Shown here: piece after piece, positions 1 through 14,500 of the stretch
Position numbering within the stretch: the stretch's first letter is position 1
Layout of the letters: the number at the start of each line of letters is the position of its first letter
DNA from: Phalacrocorax aristotelis
Lineage: Eukaryota > Chordata > Aves > Suliformes > Phalacrocoracidae
Length of the DNA: 64,000 nt
Direction: 5' to 3'
Assembly (NCBI RefSeq): GCF_949628215.1
Contig: NW_027441275.1
Location: 1 to 64,000 of the forward strand
Position numbers and translations under genes: made by a program
The notes under the pieces: model-generated
Database searches by the model: none
Told to the model about the DNA's origin: nothing
The model's input: the letters and a program-made list of their open reading frames with translations, nothing else

Positions 1-1005
1 GCGTGTGCGTGGCGTGTGCGTGGCGTGTGCGTGGCGTGTGCCTGGCGTGTGCGTGTGCACAGCGTGTGTGTGGCGTGTGCGTGTGCGTGGCATGTGCGTG
101 GGCGCGGTGTGGGCATGTGTGTGCATGGCGTGTGCCTGGCGTGTGCGTGTACGCGGTGTGTGCGTGTGTGCAGCGTGGGCGTGGCGCGGGCCTGGCGTGT
201 TCGTGGCGTGTGCGTGGGCATGGGCGTGGGCGCGGCGTGGGCGTGTGCGCGGCGTGGGCGTGTGCGTGGCGTGGGCGTGTGCGTGTGTGCAGCGTGTGCG
301 TAGTGCGCGGCGTGGGCGTGTGCGTGTGCGCGGCGTGGGCGTGTGTGCAGCGTGGGCGTGGGCGCGGTGTGGGCGTGGCGCGGGCCTGGCGTGTTCGTGG
401 CGTGGGCGTGGGCCTGACTGTGTGCGTGGCATGTGCGTGGGTCGTGTGCGTGGCGTGGGCGTGGCGTGGGCGTGTGCACGGGCCTGGCCGTGGGCATGGC
501 GTGGGCGTGGCGTGGGCGTGGCATGTGCGTGGCGTGGGCGTGGGCGTGGGCGTGGCGTGTGCGTGGCGTGGGCGTGGGCGTGGCGTGGGCGTGGCGTGGG
601 CGTGGCGCGGGCCTGGCGTGTTCGTGGCGTGGGCGTGGGCCTGGCTGTGTGCGTGGCATGTGCGTGGCATGTGCGTGGCGTGGGCGTGGCGTGGGCGTGG
701 CGTGGGCGTGTGCGTGGCGTGGGCGTGTGCGTGGCGTGTGCGTGGGCGTGGCGTGGGCATGGCGTGTGCGTGGAGTGTGCCTGGCGTGTGCGTGTGCGCG
801 GTGTGTGCGTGTGTGCAGCGTGGGCGTGGCGCGGGCCTGGCCGTGGGCGTGGGCATGGGCGTGGGCGCGGCGTGTGCGTGGCGTGTGCGTGGGCGGTGTG
901 CGTGGCGTGGGCGTGGCGTGGGCGTGGCGTGGGCGTGGCGTGGGCGTGGGCGTGTGCGTGGGCGTGGGCGTGGGCGTGGCGTGGGCGTGGCGTGTGCGTG
1001 GGCGC
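1..1005. repeat. GCGTGG/GTGCGTG minisatellite (alternating purine-pyrimidine)
   Basis: The stretch is built almost only from the words GCGTGG, GCGTGGGC and GTGTGCGTG, with occasional GCGCGG, GCATGG and GGCCTGGC variants. There is no fixed long period; 6-bp and 8-bp words alternate. It lies in intron 3 of ADGRL1. Long runs of alternating purine and pyrimidine (GTGTGCGTGT) favour left-handed Z-DNA. Cys/Val/Trp/Arg-rich open frames across it are by-products of the repeat, not genes. The left end is cut by the window edge. Confidence 0.9.
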
Positions 1006-1184
1006 GCCCAGGCGTGCCCGGCGCGGGGCGGGTGCCGCGTGTCGCGGTGCCGGGGGCTCCGACGCTCCCTCCGGCGGCTCCGGCGGCGGCTGCAAAGCAA
1101 AGGGGGGGGGGGGGGGGGGTTGGGGGGTCCCGCGACGGCGCCTGGGGAGAGACGGGGCCGACCCCCCCCGGGGGGGGCGCAGGG
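1006..1184. other. GC-rich intronic spacer with an 18-G run
   Basis: This is non-tandem, CpG-rich sequence between two minisatellites. It contains an unbroken run of 18 G at 1102-1119 followed by TT and more G. No exon, RNA gene or mobile element was recognised. The homopolymer length is likely to be uncertain in the assembly. Confidence 0.6.
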
Positions 1185-1632
1185 GGTCGCACCCCCAAAC
1201 CGAGGGGACGGGGGGTCCCGGGGGGGGGTCGCAGCCCCCCCAAACCGAGGGGATGTGGGGGGTTGGGGGGGGGGGGGGTCGCACCCCCAAACCGAGGGGA
1301 TGTGGGGGGTCCTGGAGGGGGGGGTTTCACCCCCAAATCGAGGGGATGTGGGGGGGTCTTGGGGGGGTGTCGCAGCCCCCCCAAACCGAGGGGATGTGGG
1401 GGGTCCTGGAGGGGGGGGTTTCACCCCCAAACCGAGGGGATGTGGGGGGTACTGGAGGGGGTCACAGCCCCCCTAAATAAAGGGGATGCGGGGGGGTCCT
1501 GGGTGGGGGTTCGCACCCCCAAACCGAGGGGACGGGGGGGTCCCTGGAGAGGATCAGAGCCCCCCCAAACCGATGGGACATGGGGGGGCCCTGGGGGGTG
1601 TCGCAGCCCCCCAAACCGGGGGGACTCAGACC
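1185..1632. repeat. 46-bp minisatellite in ADGRL1 intron 3
   Basis: The word CCCCCAAACCGAGGGGA recurs near 1195, 1240, 1287, 1333, 1381, 1427, 1473, 1518, 1565 and 1611, about every 46 bp, giving about ten units. Between them lie GTGGGGGGTCCTGGAGGGG and TCGCACC or TCGCAGCC. Later copies are more diverged (CTAAATAAAGGGG near 1472, CCGATGGG near 1570). Both strands carry G runs. Confidence 0.85.
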
Positions 1633-1998
1633 CCAAGTGGGGGGCACGCGGGGGGGGGGGCAGCTTCACAAACAGGAACACACAGGGGTTGGGCCCCAAT
1701 TTGGGGGGGGGCACTGAGGGCAGGACCCCCCGATGGGGGGAGGAGGGCTGCACCCCCAAATCTTGGGGGGGGGGATGTAGCAGCGTCCCCCAGCCCCCCC
1801 CCCAGCGGGCTCCCACAATGCTCTGGGGCACAGCTGGGGGGGCACAGGGGGGCACTGCGCCCCCCACCTCGGAGAGGCCCAGGGGGTGGGGGTGGGGGGC
1901 AGGACTTCCTGGTTTGCTCGGGGGGGGGGGTCCCTGCCCCCCCCATGTCACCCCTCGCCCCCCCCCAGGCATCCGGGTGCCCCCAGGGGTGGGTGGGG
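1633..1998. other. Non-tandem GC-rich intronic segment
   Basis: No clear period is visible. The segment contains G runs and C runs on the same strand, for example near 1640-1660 and 1790-1803, and words such as CCCCCCACC. No coding exon of the olfactomedin domain was found here, although the next ADGRL1 exon must lie to the left on the minus strand. I see nothing else in it. Confidence 0.5.
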
Positions 1999-7510
<5,512 letters not shown>

Positions 7511-7524
7511 GGACAACACCTCCG

Positions 7525-8315
7525 TGCACACACGTGTGCAAGGCCCGCCTGACCCCGTGCACGTGCGGTGCCGCGGGGGGCAGCTCTGCCTCTTGCACGA
7601 GGCTTGTGCAAGGTCTGCGTGGGGCTCGTATGAGGGTTGCAGGACTCTCACGCTGGCCTTGCACGCCCCTTGCACACCCCTCGCACAGGGGCATCGCCCA
7701 GAGTCTTGCACGGGTCTGTGTGTCTCTCGGCCAGGCAAGACCTTTGTGCAAGCCTTGCACGCCCCTTGCACAGCCCTTGCACGAGCCTCGCACGAGGCAG
7801 CTCGCACAGGCCTTGCACAGCTCTGCACCCCTCTTACCCAGGTATTGTGCAGGTCTTATGTGAGCCTTGCACACCCCTTGCACGCGCCTTACACATCCCT
7901 CGCACAAGCCAGCTTGCACGGACCTTGCACAAGCCTGCGCCCCTTTTGCCCGGGCACTGTGCAGGTCTCACGCAAACCTTGCATCCCCTTGCACAAGCCT
8001 TGCACACCCCTTGCACGGACCTTGCACAGCTCTCTGCGCCTCTTTGCCAGGCACTGTATAGATCTCACACGAGCCTCGCACACCCCTTGCACGAGCCTCG
8101 CACGAGGCAGCTCGCGCGGGCCTTGCACAACCATGCCCTTCTTCTCTAGGTATTGTACAGGCCTCACACAAGCCTTGCACGCCCCTTGCACGAGCTTTAC
8201 ACACCCTTTGCACGAGCCTCGCACAGGGCAGCTCGCACAGCTCCGTGCACGTCTTGCGCAGGCCTCGCACGCCCCTCGCACGGGGCCTTGCACGAGTCCG
8301 TGCAACCCCTAACCA
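7525..8315. repeat. Nested CCTTGCAC array with about 100-110-bp higher-order unit, intron 1
   Basis: Short words CCTTGCACGCCC, CCTTGCACAAG and CCTCGCACGAG recur every 10-15 bp. They are grouped into longer units marked by a TTGCCxGGCAxTGT or AGGTATTGTxCAGG segment near 7841, 7951, 8051 and 8150, that is about every 100-110 bp. Each long unit also has a GGCAGCTCGCACAGG or CAGCTTGCACGG segment. The composition is less extreme than its neighbours. It ends about 115 bp from the signal-peptide exon. Confidence 0.82.
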
Positions 8316-8429
8316 GGCAGTACGTCGCCCCCGCACGCCCCCCCGCCCCCCCCTCCCCAGGGGACCCAGGCGTCGGGGCGCCCCCTCCCCACCCCCGGCC
8401 CCCGCGCCCCTCCCCCCACGGGTGCCTAC
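8316..8429 (-). other. Start of ADGRL1 intron 1 (C-rich on plus strand)
   Basis: This holds the donor GTAGGC at 8429-8424 and then C-rich sequence with one GGGGACCCAGGCGTCGGGG word. That word recurs near 8716 and 8780 upstream of the exon. Nothing else was recognised. Confidence 0.6.
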
Positions 8430-8500
8430 CTTGGGTGGCCGAGGTGACGAGGACGGCGGTGACGAGGAGGCTGCGCAGGGCGGGGGCGGGGGCGGGCCAT
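8430..8500 (-). CDS. ADGRL1: ADGRL1 coding exon 1: start codon and signal peptide, with a one-base frame conflict
   Basis: The minus strand has a Kozak-like GCCATGG with ATG at 8500-8498, encoding M-A-R as in mammalian latrophilin-1. The exon ends with the hydrophobic signal-peptide core LLVTAVLVTSATQ plus one base (G) before the donor GTAGGC at 8429, which joins exon 2 in phase to complete Gly. The ATG and the hydrophobic core are, however, in different frames: the exon is 71 bp, whereas 23 codons plus one base need 70. The surplus base falls in the C-rich stretch 8478-8494. No other in-frame ATG exists between the upstream acceptor (8549) and the core. A homopolymer or assembly error is the simplest cause; a real polymorphism or an upstream start exon are alternatives. 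Confidence 0.82.
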
Positions 8501-8548
8501 GGCGGGGGAGGGCGCTGCCGGCCCCCCACGGCCTCACCGGGCACCGAC
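8501..8548 (-). other. ADGRL1: 5' UTR part of ADGRL1 exon 1 with upstream splice acceptor
   Basis: On the minus strand a pyrimidine-rich tract ending CTCTCTCCCGCAG (CAG at 8551-8549) forms a good acceptor 48 bp before the start codon. This suggests the coding exon is preceded by at least one non-coding exon, as is usual for latrophilins. A donor-like CCGGTGAGGCC lies inside this segment near 8535, so a tiny alternative exon cannot be excluded. Confidence 0.55.
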
Positions 8549-8972
8549 CTGCGGGAGAGAGGGGGAGGGGGGTCGGCGGAGGGGGGGGGGGAGGGGGGCT
8601 GCCCAGCCCCCCCCTCCCCCAACCGCAGGGGGAGGGGAGGGCGCCGCTGGGGGGGGTGGGGGGGGGGTCGCGGCGATTAACGGCGAGGATTAAAAGATGG
8701 GTTGGGGGAGGGGAAGGACCCAGGCGTCCTGCCCCCCCCCCCCCCCCCAGCATCTGGACCACCCCTCCCCCCTCCAGAAGGGACCCAGGCGTCCGGGACC
8801 CCCCCGCCCCCCCCCAATCCGCGGCTCAGCGGCCCCCGGGGGGGGGGGCGGGGGGGTAAAGCCGATTGCGGCCCAGAGCCCCCCCCCCCCCCCAAAGGGG
8901 ATCCGGGGGTCCGGGACCCCCCCAGGCCCCCCCCCGGGGTGCGGCCCCCCCCCCCCTCCCCGCCGCGCTCAC
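8549..8972. other. GC-rich segment with GGACCCAGGCGTCC copies
   Basis: G-rich and C-rich homopolymer runs dominate, including C runs of 14 or more near 8733-8748 and 8880-8893. Variants of GGGACCCAGGCGTCC occur near 8717, 8781 and 8896, and again at 8356 on the other side of the exon. On the ADGRL1 model it is the last 5' UTR intron. No other feature was recognised. Confidence 0.5.
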
Positions 8973-8992
8973 CCCGTGCGGGGGATGGGGCC

Positions 8993-9009
8993 GCGGGGCA
9001 TTGTGGGAA
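8993..9009 (-). promoter_or_regulatory. ZNF143/Staf-like site 1
   Basis: GCGGGGCATTGTGGGAA on the plus strand, read on the minus strand as TTCCCACAATGCCCCGC. It matches the ZNF143 core CCCAYAATGCAYYG at all but one position. First of three near-identical copies. Confidence 0.55.
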
Positions 9010-9062
9010 GCTCAGCCCCGGCCGGCAGCTCCCATCCGGCGCGTTGCCATGGGAACGGCGCC

Positions 9063-9079
9063 GCGGGGCATTGTGGGAA
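9063..9079 (-). promoter_or_regulatory. ZNF143/Staf-like site 2
   Basis: Same 17-bp word as site 1, 70 bp further upstream in gene orientation. The identity reaches beyond the core, including CCGCGGGGCATTGTGGGAA. Confidence 0.55.
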
Positions 9080-9127
9080 AACTCACCGCCCCCCCCCAAC
9101 CCCCCCCCGCCCGGTGATGGGGGGGTC

Positions 9128-9144
9128 GCGGGGCATTGTGGGAA
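9128..9144 (-). promoter_or_regulatory. ZNF143/Staf-like site 3
   Basis: Third copy of the 17-bp word, 65 bp beyond site 2. Regular spacing of 65-70 bp suggests duplication of the element. Confidence 0.55.
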
Positions 9145-9470
9145 CGAACCGGTGATGGGGGGGGGGGGGCCCGCACCGCCTTCCCGGCGTGCCTTGCGCG
9201 CCGCCATCGCGCCCACCCCCCCCCATGGGGACCCCCATCCCCCTCCGGGGACCCCCCCATCCTCCCCCGTGGGGGGAAACTGAGGCACACGGGTGGCCCG
9301 GGGAGGGGGGGGCGCCCCCCCAAACCCTCCCCCTGCTGCCCCCCCTTCATCTCCCTCCCCCCATCGCACAGCCCCCCACCCCATTTTCATGCCGCCCCCC
9401 CCGCCCCGGTTTGCTCAGGCCCCCGCCCTATCGCCCCCCCCAGTTCCCCATTCCAACGGCGCCCCCCCCC
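9145..9470. other. C-rich non-genic segment
   Basis: Contains GGGGGAAACTGAGGCACACG near 9271, a word often seen in GC-rich vertebrate non-coding DNA, then C-rich sequence leading into the next minisatellite. No exon or RNA gene was recognised. Confidence 0.5.
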
Positions 9471-10612
9471 CCCAATTTTGCACAGCCCCCCGCATTGCAC
9501 GGCGCCCCCCTCCCCATTTTGCACAGGGCGCCCCCCCGTATTGAACACGGCCCCCCCCCCAGTTTGCACAGCCCCCCTCATTTCACACCCCCCCGTATTG
9601 CACGGCGGCGGCCCCAGTTTGCACGACCCCCCCCCAATTGCACCGACAACCCCCCCCATTATTTCCCCAGGACCCTCCCTCATTTCACAGCCCCCCCCCC
9701 CATTGCACGGCGGCCGCCCCCAGTTTGCACAGTCCCCCCAGATCGCACGGCCCCCACCCGCCATTGCAAGCCCCCTCCCCATATTGCACGACCCCCCCCC
9801 CTTATTGCACGGCCCCGCCATTTGCACAGCGTCCCCCATATTGCACAGGCCCCCCCATCATTGCACGACCCCCCCCCCATTGCACGGCGCCCCCCACACC
9901 ATTGCACGACCCCCCCCCATTGCACGGCGCCCCCCACACCATTGCACGATCCCCCCCATATTGCACGACCCCCTCCATATTGCACAGCCCCCCCATCATT
10001 GCACGACCCCCCCATTGCACGGCATCCCCCACACCATTGCACGATCCCCCCCATATTGCACGACCCCCCCATATTGCACAGGCCCCCCCATCATTGCACG
10101 ACCCCCCCCACGACCCTCCCCACTGCACGGCGCCCCCTACACCATTGCACGATCCCCCCCCATATTGCACAGCCCCCCCCATCATTGCACGACCCCCCCC
10201 ATTGCACGGCCACCCCCATTGAACGACCCCCCCCTTAATGCACGGCCCCCCATTGCACGGCCCCCCATTGCACGGCCCCCCCATTGCACAGGCCCCCCCA
10301 TATTGCACAGGACCCCCCCCCATTGCACGGCGCCCCCCGATTGCACGGCGCCCCCCCCCATCATTGCACAGCCGCCCGCGTATTGAACAGGTCCCCCCTC
10401 ATTGCACGACCCCCCCCCCATATTGCACAAGCCCCCCCATCGCACGGGCCTCCGTTTGCACGGCCCCCCCCATAATGCACAGGCCCCCCCCACTGCACGA
10501 ACCCCCCCCCATAACGCACAGGCCCCCCCATTACACGGCCCCCCCGTTTGCACGACGCCCCCCCCCCATTGCACAGCACCCCCCATTGCACGACCCCCCC
10601 CCCCATCGCCCC
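9471..10612. repeat. 16-20-bp CCCCCCATTGCACGGC minisatellite, about 60 units
   Basis: CATTGCACGACCCCCC, CATATTGCACAGGCCCC and CATTGCACGGCGCCCC recur every 16-20 bp. Longer composite units of about 55-60 bp (GGCGCCCCCCACACCATTGCACGA) are visible from 9880 to 10150. On the minus strand each unit has a G run of 6-9, so G-quadruplexes are likely. Poly-C length varies from unit to unit. Confidence 0.9.
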
Positions 10613-10621
10613 CCCCCGTAC

Positions 10622-10830
10622 CTGCGGGGGCGCGCGGGCCCGGGGGGGCAGCTCCATGCGGCGAGCGGCGCGGGCGGTGCGGGCGGCGCGAGCCCCCCCC
10701 TCCCCCTCCCCCTCCCCTCCCCCTCCCGCCGCCAGCGCCCCCCCGCGGCGCGCGCCCGCCCCGCCCCGCCCGGCCCCGCCCCCCCGCCTGTCACTCACCG
10801 GGTGGGCGGGAAAAGGGGGGGGTTCCAGTG
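10622..10830 (-). promoter_or_regulatory. CpG-rich block: candidate distal promoter and non-coding first exon
   Basis: The block is dense in CpG and has GC boxes (CCGCCCCGCCCGGCCCCGCC, 10759-10778). The minus strand has an E2F-like TTTTCCCGCC at 10805-10814 and two good donors: CCGGTGAGTGA (GT at 10798-10797) and CCGCAGGTACGG (GT at 10621-10620). Either could splice to the acceptor at 8549 to form an ADGRL1 5' UTR. A short upstream ATG at 10657 gives a 12-codon stretch (MELPPRARAPPQ) to the donor that meets a stop soon after joining 8548, so it would be a uORF at most. No coding exon is claimed. Confidence 0.4.
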
Positions 10831-11150
10831 TGAGGGGCCGTTATCTGGGGGGGGTGTCCCCGTGTAATGGGGGGCTATTTGGGGGGGGGGGGTTCCAGTG
10901 TGAGGGGGGGTTATTTGGGGGGGGTGTCCCCGCGTGAGGGGGGGTTATTTGGGGGGGGTTTCCAGTGTGAGGGGGGGTTTATTGGAGGGATCCTCGTGTG
11001 AGGGGGGGCGCTATTTGGGGGGATCCCTTGTGAAGGGTTGGTATTTGGGGGGGGTACCTGTGGGGGGGGGCTATTTGGGGGGGCTTCCAGTGTGAGGGGA
11101 GGTATTTGGGGAGGGGGTCCCCAAGTGAGGGGGCGGTATTTAGGGGGGGG
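10815..11150. repeat. 34-35-bp GTGTGAGGGGGGTTATTTGGGG minisatellite
   Basis: AGTGTGAGGGG followed by GTTATTTGGGGGG recurs from 10829 onward about every 34-35 bp, giving about nine units with variants GTGTAATGG, GCGTGAGG and CTATTTGGG. The right end grades into diverged copies with GGTATTTGGGG near 11040-11140. Confidence 0.85.
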
Positions 11151-11433
11151 CGTTAACGAGGATCCTGAGGGGAGCCAAAAAGGGCGGGAATGGCGTGAGG
11201 GGCCGCTAACGGGGGGGGGGGGGGCACCACGCACCGCGTGAGGAACCAGGGAAGGGCGGGAACGGCGTGAGGGGCCGAAAGAGCGGGAAGATGCGGTAAC
11301 GGGGGACCGGCTGGGGGGGGGGACGACACCGTACCTCGAGGTGGGGGGTCCCGGGGGGGGAGGGGTGGGGGGGGCTGTCCCGGTGTGGCCCTGCCGTAAC
11401 GCCGGTGTGTGCCCGCTGTGTCCCCTCCCCCCC
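11151..11433. other. Short diverged repeat and boundary segment before the satellite
   Basis: GGGCGGGAAxGGCGTGAGGGG occurs at about 11183 and 11254, and a partial GAGCGGGAAGATGCGG follows near 11281. GGCGGGAA words resemble E2F sites but are part of the repeat. A donor-like CTCGAGGTACGG lies on the minus strand near 11335. The segment ends at the first recognisable satellite unit. No gene was seen. Confidence 0.5.
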
Positions 11434-11500
11434 GGGGCAAAACCCGGCCTGGACCCAGGTGGGAAGGGACTGGGGTAAAACTGACCTGGGGGTAAAACCC
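11434..11500. repeat. Degenerate edge units of the satellite
   Basis: The first copies, GGGGCAAAACCCGGCC and GGGGTAAAACTGACCTGG, are diverged and truncated relative to the uniform units that follow from about 11487. Edge decay is expected where a satellite is no longer homogenised by unequal exchange. Confidence 0.65.
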
Positions 11501-14500
11501 GGCCCGGATCCGCCCTGGGAATGGCCTGGGGGTAAAACCCGGCCCGGATCCGATCCTGGGAATGGCCTGGGGGTAAAACCCGGCCCGGATCCGATCCTGG
11601 GAATGGCCTGGGGGTAAAACCCGGCCGGATCCGATCCTGGGAATGGCCTGGGGGTAAAACCCGGCCCGGATCCGATCCCGGGAATGGCCTGGGGGTAAAA
11701 CCCCGGCCCAGACCCGATCCCGGGAATAGCCTGGGGGTAAAACCCGGCCCGGACCCGATCCCGGGAATGGCCTGGGGGTAAAACCCTGCCCGGATCCGAT
11801 CCTGGGAATGGCCTGGGGGTAAAACCCTGCCCGGATCCGATCCCGGGAATGGCCTGGGGGTAAAACCCGGCCCGGATCCGATCCTGGGAATGGCCTGGGG
11901 GTAAAACCCGGCCCGGATCCGATCCCGGGAATGGCCTGGGGGTAAAACCCCGGCCCGGATCCGCCCTGGGAATGGCCTGGGTGTAAAACCCGGCCCGGAT
12001 CCGATCCCGGGAATGGCCTGGGGGTAAAACCCGGCCTGGATCCGATCCTGGGAATCGCCCTGGGGGTAAAACCCGGCCCGGATCCGCCCCGGGAATGGCC
12101 TGGGGGTAAAACCCCGGCCCGGATCCGATCCCGGGAATGGCTTGGGGGTAAATCCCGGCCTGGATCCGATCCTGGGAATGCCCTGGGGGTAAAACCCGGC
12201 CCGGATCCGATCCGGGGAATGGCCTGGGGGTAAAACCCAGCCCGGATCCGATCCCGGGAATGGACTGGGGGTAAAACCCAGCCCGGATCCGCCCTGGGAA
12301 TGGCCTGGGGGTAAAACCCGGCCCGGATCCGATCCTGGGAATGTCCTGGGGGTAAAACCCTGCCCGGATCCGATCCCGGGAATGGCCTGGGGGTAAAACC
12401 CGGCCCGGATCCGATCCCGGGAATGGCCTGGGGGTAAAACCCGGCCCGGATCCGATCCCGGGAATGGCCTGGGGGTAAAACCCGGCCCGGATCCGATCCC
12501 GGGAATGGCCTGGGGGTAAAACCCGGCCCGGATCCGATCCCGGGAATGGACTGGGGGTAAAACCCGGCCCAGATCCGATCCCGGGAATGGCCTGGGGGTA
12601 AAACCCGGCCCGGATCCGATCCCGGGAATGGCCTGGGGGTAAAACCCGGCCCGGATCCGATCCTGGGAATGGACTGGGGGTAAAACCCGGCCCGGATCCG
12701 ATCCCGGGAATGGCCTGGGGGTAAAACCCTGCCCGGATCCGATCCTGGGAATGGCCTGGGGGTAAAACCCGGCCCGGATCCGCCCTGGGAATGGACTGGG
12801 GGTAAAACCCGGCCCGGATCCGATCCCGGGAATGGCCTGGGGGTAAAACCCGGCCCGGATCCGCCCTGGGAATGGCCTGGGGGTAAAACCCGGCCCGGAT
12901 CCGCCCTGGGAATGGCCTGGGGGTAAAACCTGGCCCGGATCCGCCCTGGGAATGGCCTGGGGGTAAAACCCGGCCCGGATCCGATCCCGGGAATGGCCTG
13001 GGGGTAAAACCCTGCCCGGATCCGATCCTGGGAATGGGCTGGGGGTAAAACCCGGCCCGGATCCGATCCCGGGAATGGCCTGGGGGTAAAACCCGGCCCG
13101 GATCCGATCCCGGGAATGGCCTGGGGGTAAAACCCAGCCCGGATCCGATCCCGGGAATGGCCTGGGGGTAAAACCCGGCCCGGATCCGATCACGGGAATG
13201 GCCTGGGGGTAAAACCCGGCCTGGATCCGATCCTGGGAATGGCCTGGGGGTAAAACCCGGCCCGGATCCGATCCCGGGAATGGCCTGGGGGTAAAACCCG
13301 GCCCGGATCCGCCCTGGGAATGGCCTGGGGGTAAAACCCGGCCCGGATCCGATCCTGGGAATGGCCTGGGGGTAAAACCCGGCCCGGATCCGATCCTGGG
13401 AATGGCCTGGGGGTAAAACCCGGCCTGGATCCGCCCTGGGAATGGCCTGGGGGTAAAACCCTGCCCGGATCCGATCCCGGGAATGGCCTGGGGGTAAAAC
13501 CCGGCCCGGATCCGCCCTGGGAATGGCCTGGGGGTAAAACCCGGCCCGGATCCGATCCCGGGAATGGCCTGGGGGTAAAACCCTGCCCGGATCCGATCCC
13601 GGGAATGGACTGGGGGTAAAACCCGTCCTGGATCCGATCCTGGGAATGGCCTGGGGGTAAAACCCGGCCCGGATCCGCCCTGGGAATGGACTGGGGGTAA
13701 AACCCGGCCCGGATCCGAACCCGGGAATGGCCTGGGGGTAAAACCCGGCCCAGATCCGATCCCGGGAATGGCCTGGGGGTAAAACCCGGCCCGGATCCGA
13801 TCCCGGGAATGGCCTGGGGGTAAAACCCAGCCCGGATCCGATCCCGGGAATGGCCTGGGGGTAAAACCCGGCCCGGATCCGCCCTGGGAATGGCCTGGGG
13901 GTAAAACCCGGCCCGGATCCGAACCCGGGAATGGCCTGGGCTAAAACCCGGCCCGGATCCGATCCTGGGAATGGCCTGGGGGTAAAACCCGGCCCGGATC
14001 CGATCCCGGGAATGGACTGGGGGTAAAACCCGGCCCGGATCCGATCCTGGGAATGGCCTGGGGGTAAAACCCGGCCCGGATCCGATCCCGGGAATGGCCT
14101 GGGGGTAAAACCCGGCCCGGATCCGCCCTGGGAATGGCCTGGGGGTAAAACCCGGCCCGGATCCGATCCCGGGAATGGCCTGGGGGTAAAACCCTGCCCG
14201 GATCCGCCCTGGGAATGGCCTGGGGGTAAAACCCGGCCCGGATCCGATCCCGGGAATGGCCTGGGGGTAAAACCCTGCCCGGATCCGATCCCGGGAATGG
14301 CCTGGGGGTAAAACCCGGCCCGGATCCGATCCCGGGAGTGGCTTGGGGGTAAAACCTGGCCCGGATCCGATGCCGGGAATGGCCTGGGGGTAAAACCCGG
14401 CCCGGATCCGATCCTGGGAATGGCCTGGGGGTAAAACCCTGCCCGGATCCGATCCCGGGAATGGCCTGGGGGTAAAACCCGGCCCGGATCCGATCCCGGG

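Larger units (their letters stand above)
8973..9150 (-). promoter_or_regulatory. Candidate ADGRL1 proximal promoter and non-coding exon
   Basis: The block is CpG-rich and non-repetitive apart from three copies of a ZNF143-like element. On the minus strand it ends in a donor-like ACGGGGTGAGC (GT at 8972-8971) that could splice to the acceptor at 8549. A second donor-like GGCGGTGAGTTT lies near 9085. There is no TATA box. Start-site position is not visible from sequence. Confidence 0.45.

Noticed and set aside
10622..10657. Alternative ADGRL1 start codon (MELPPRARAPPQ)
   Set aside because: Joined to 8548 it reads V-G-A-R then a stop, so it cannot supply the missing in-frame start.
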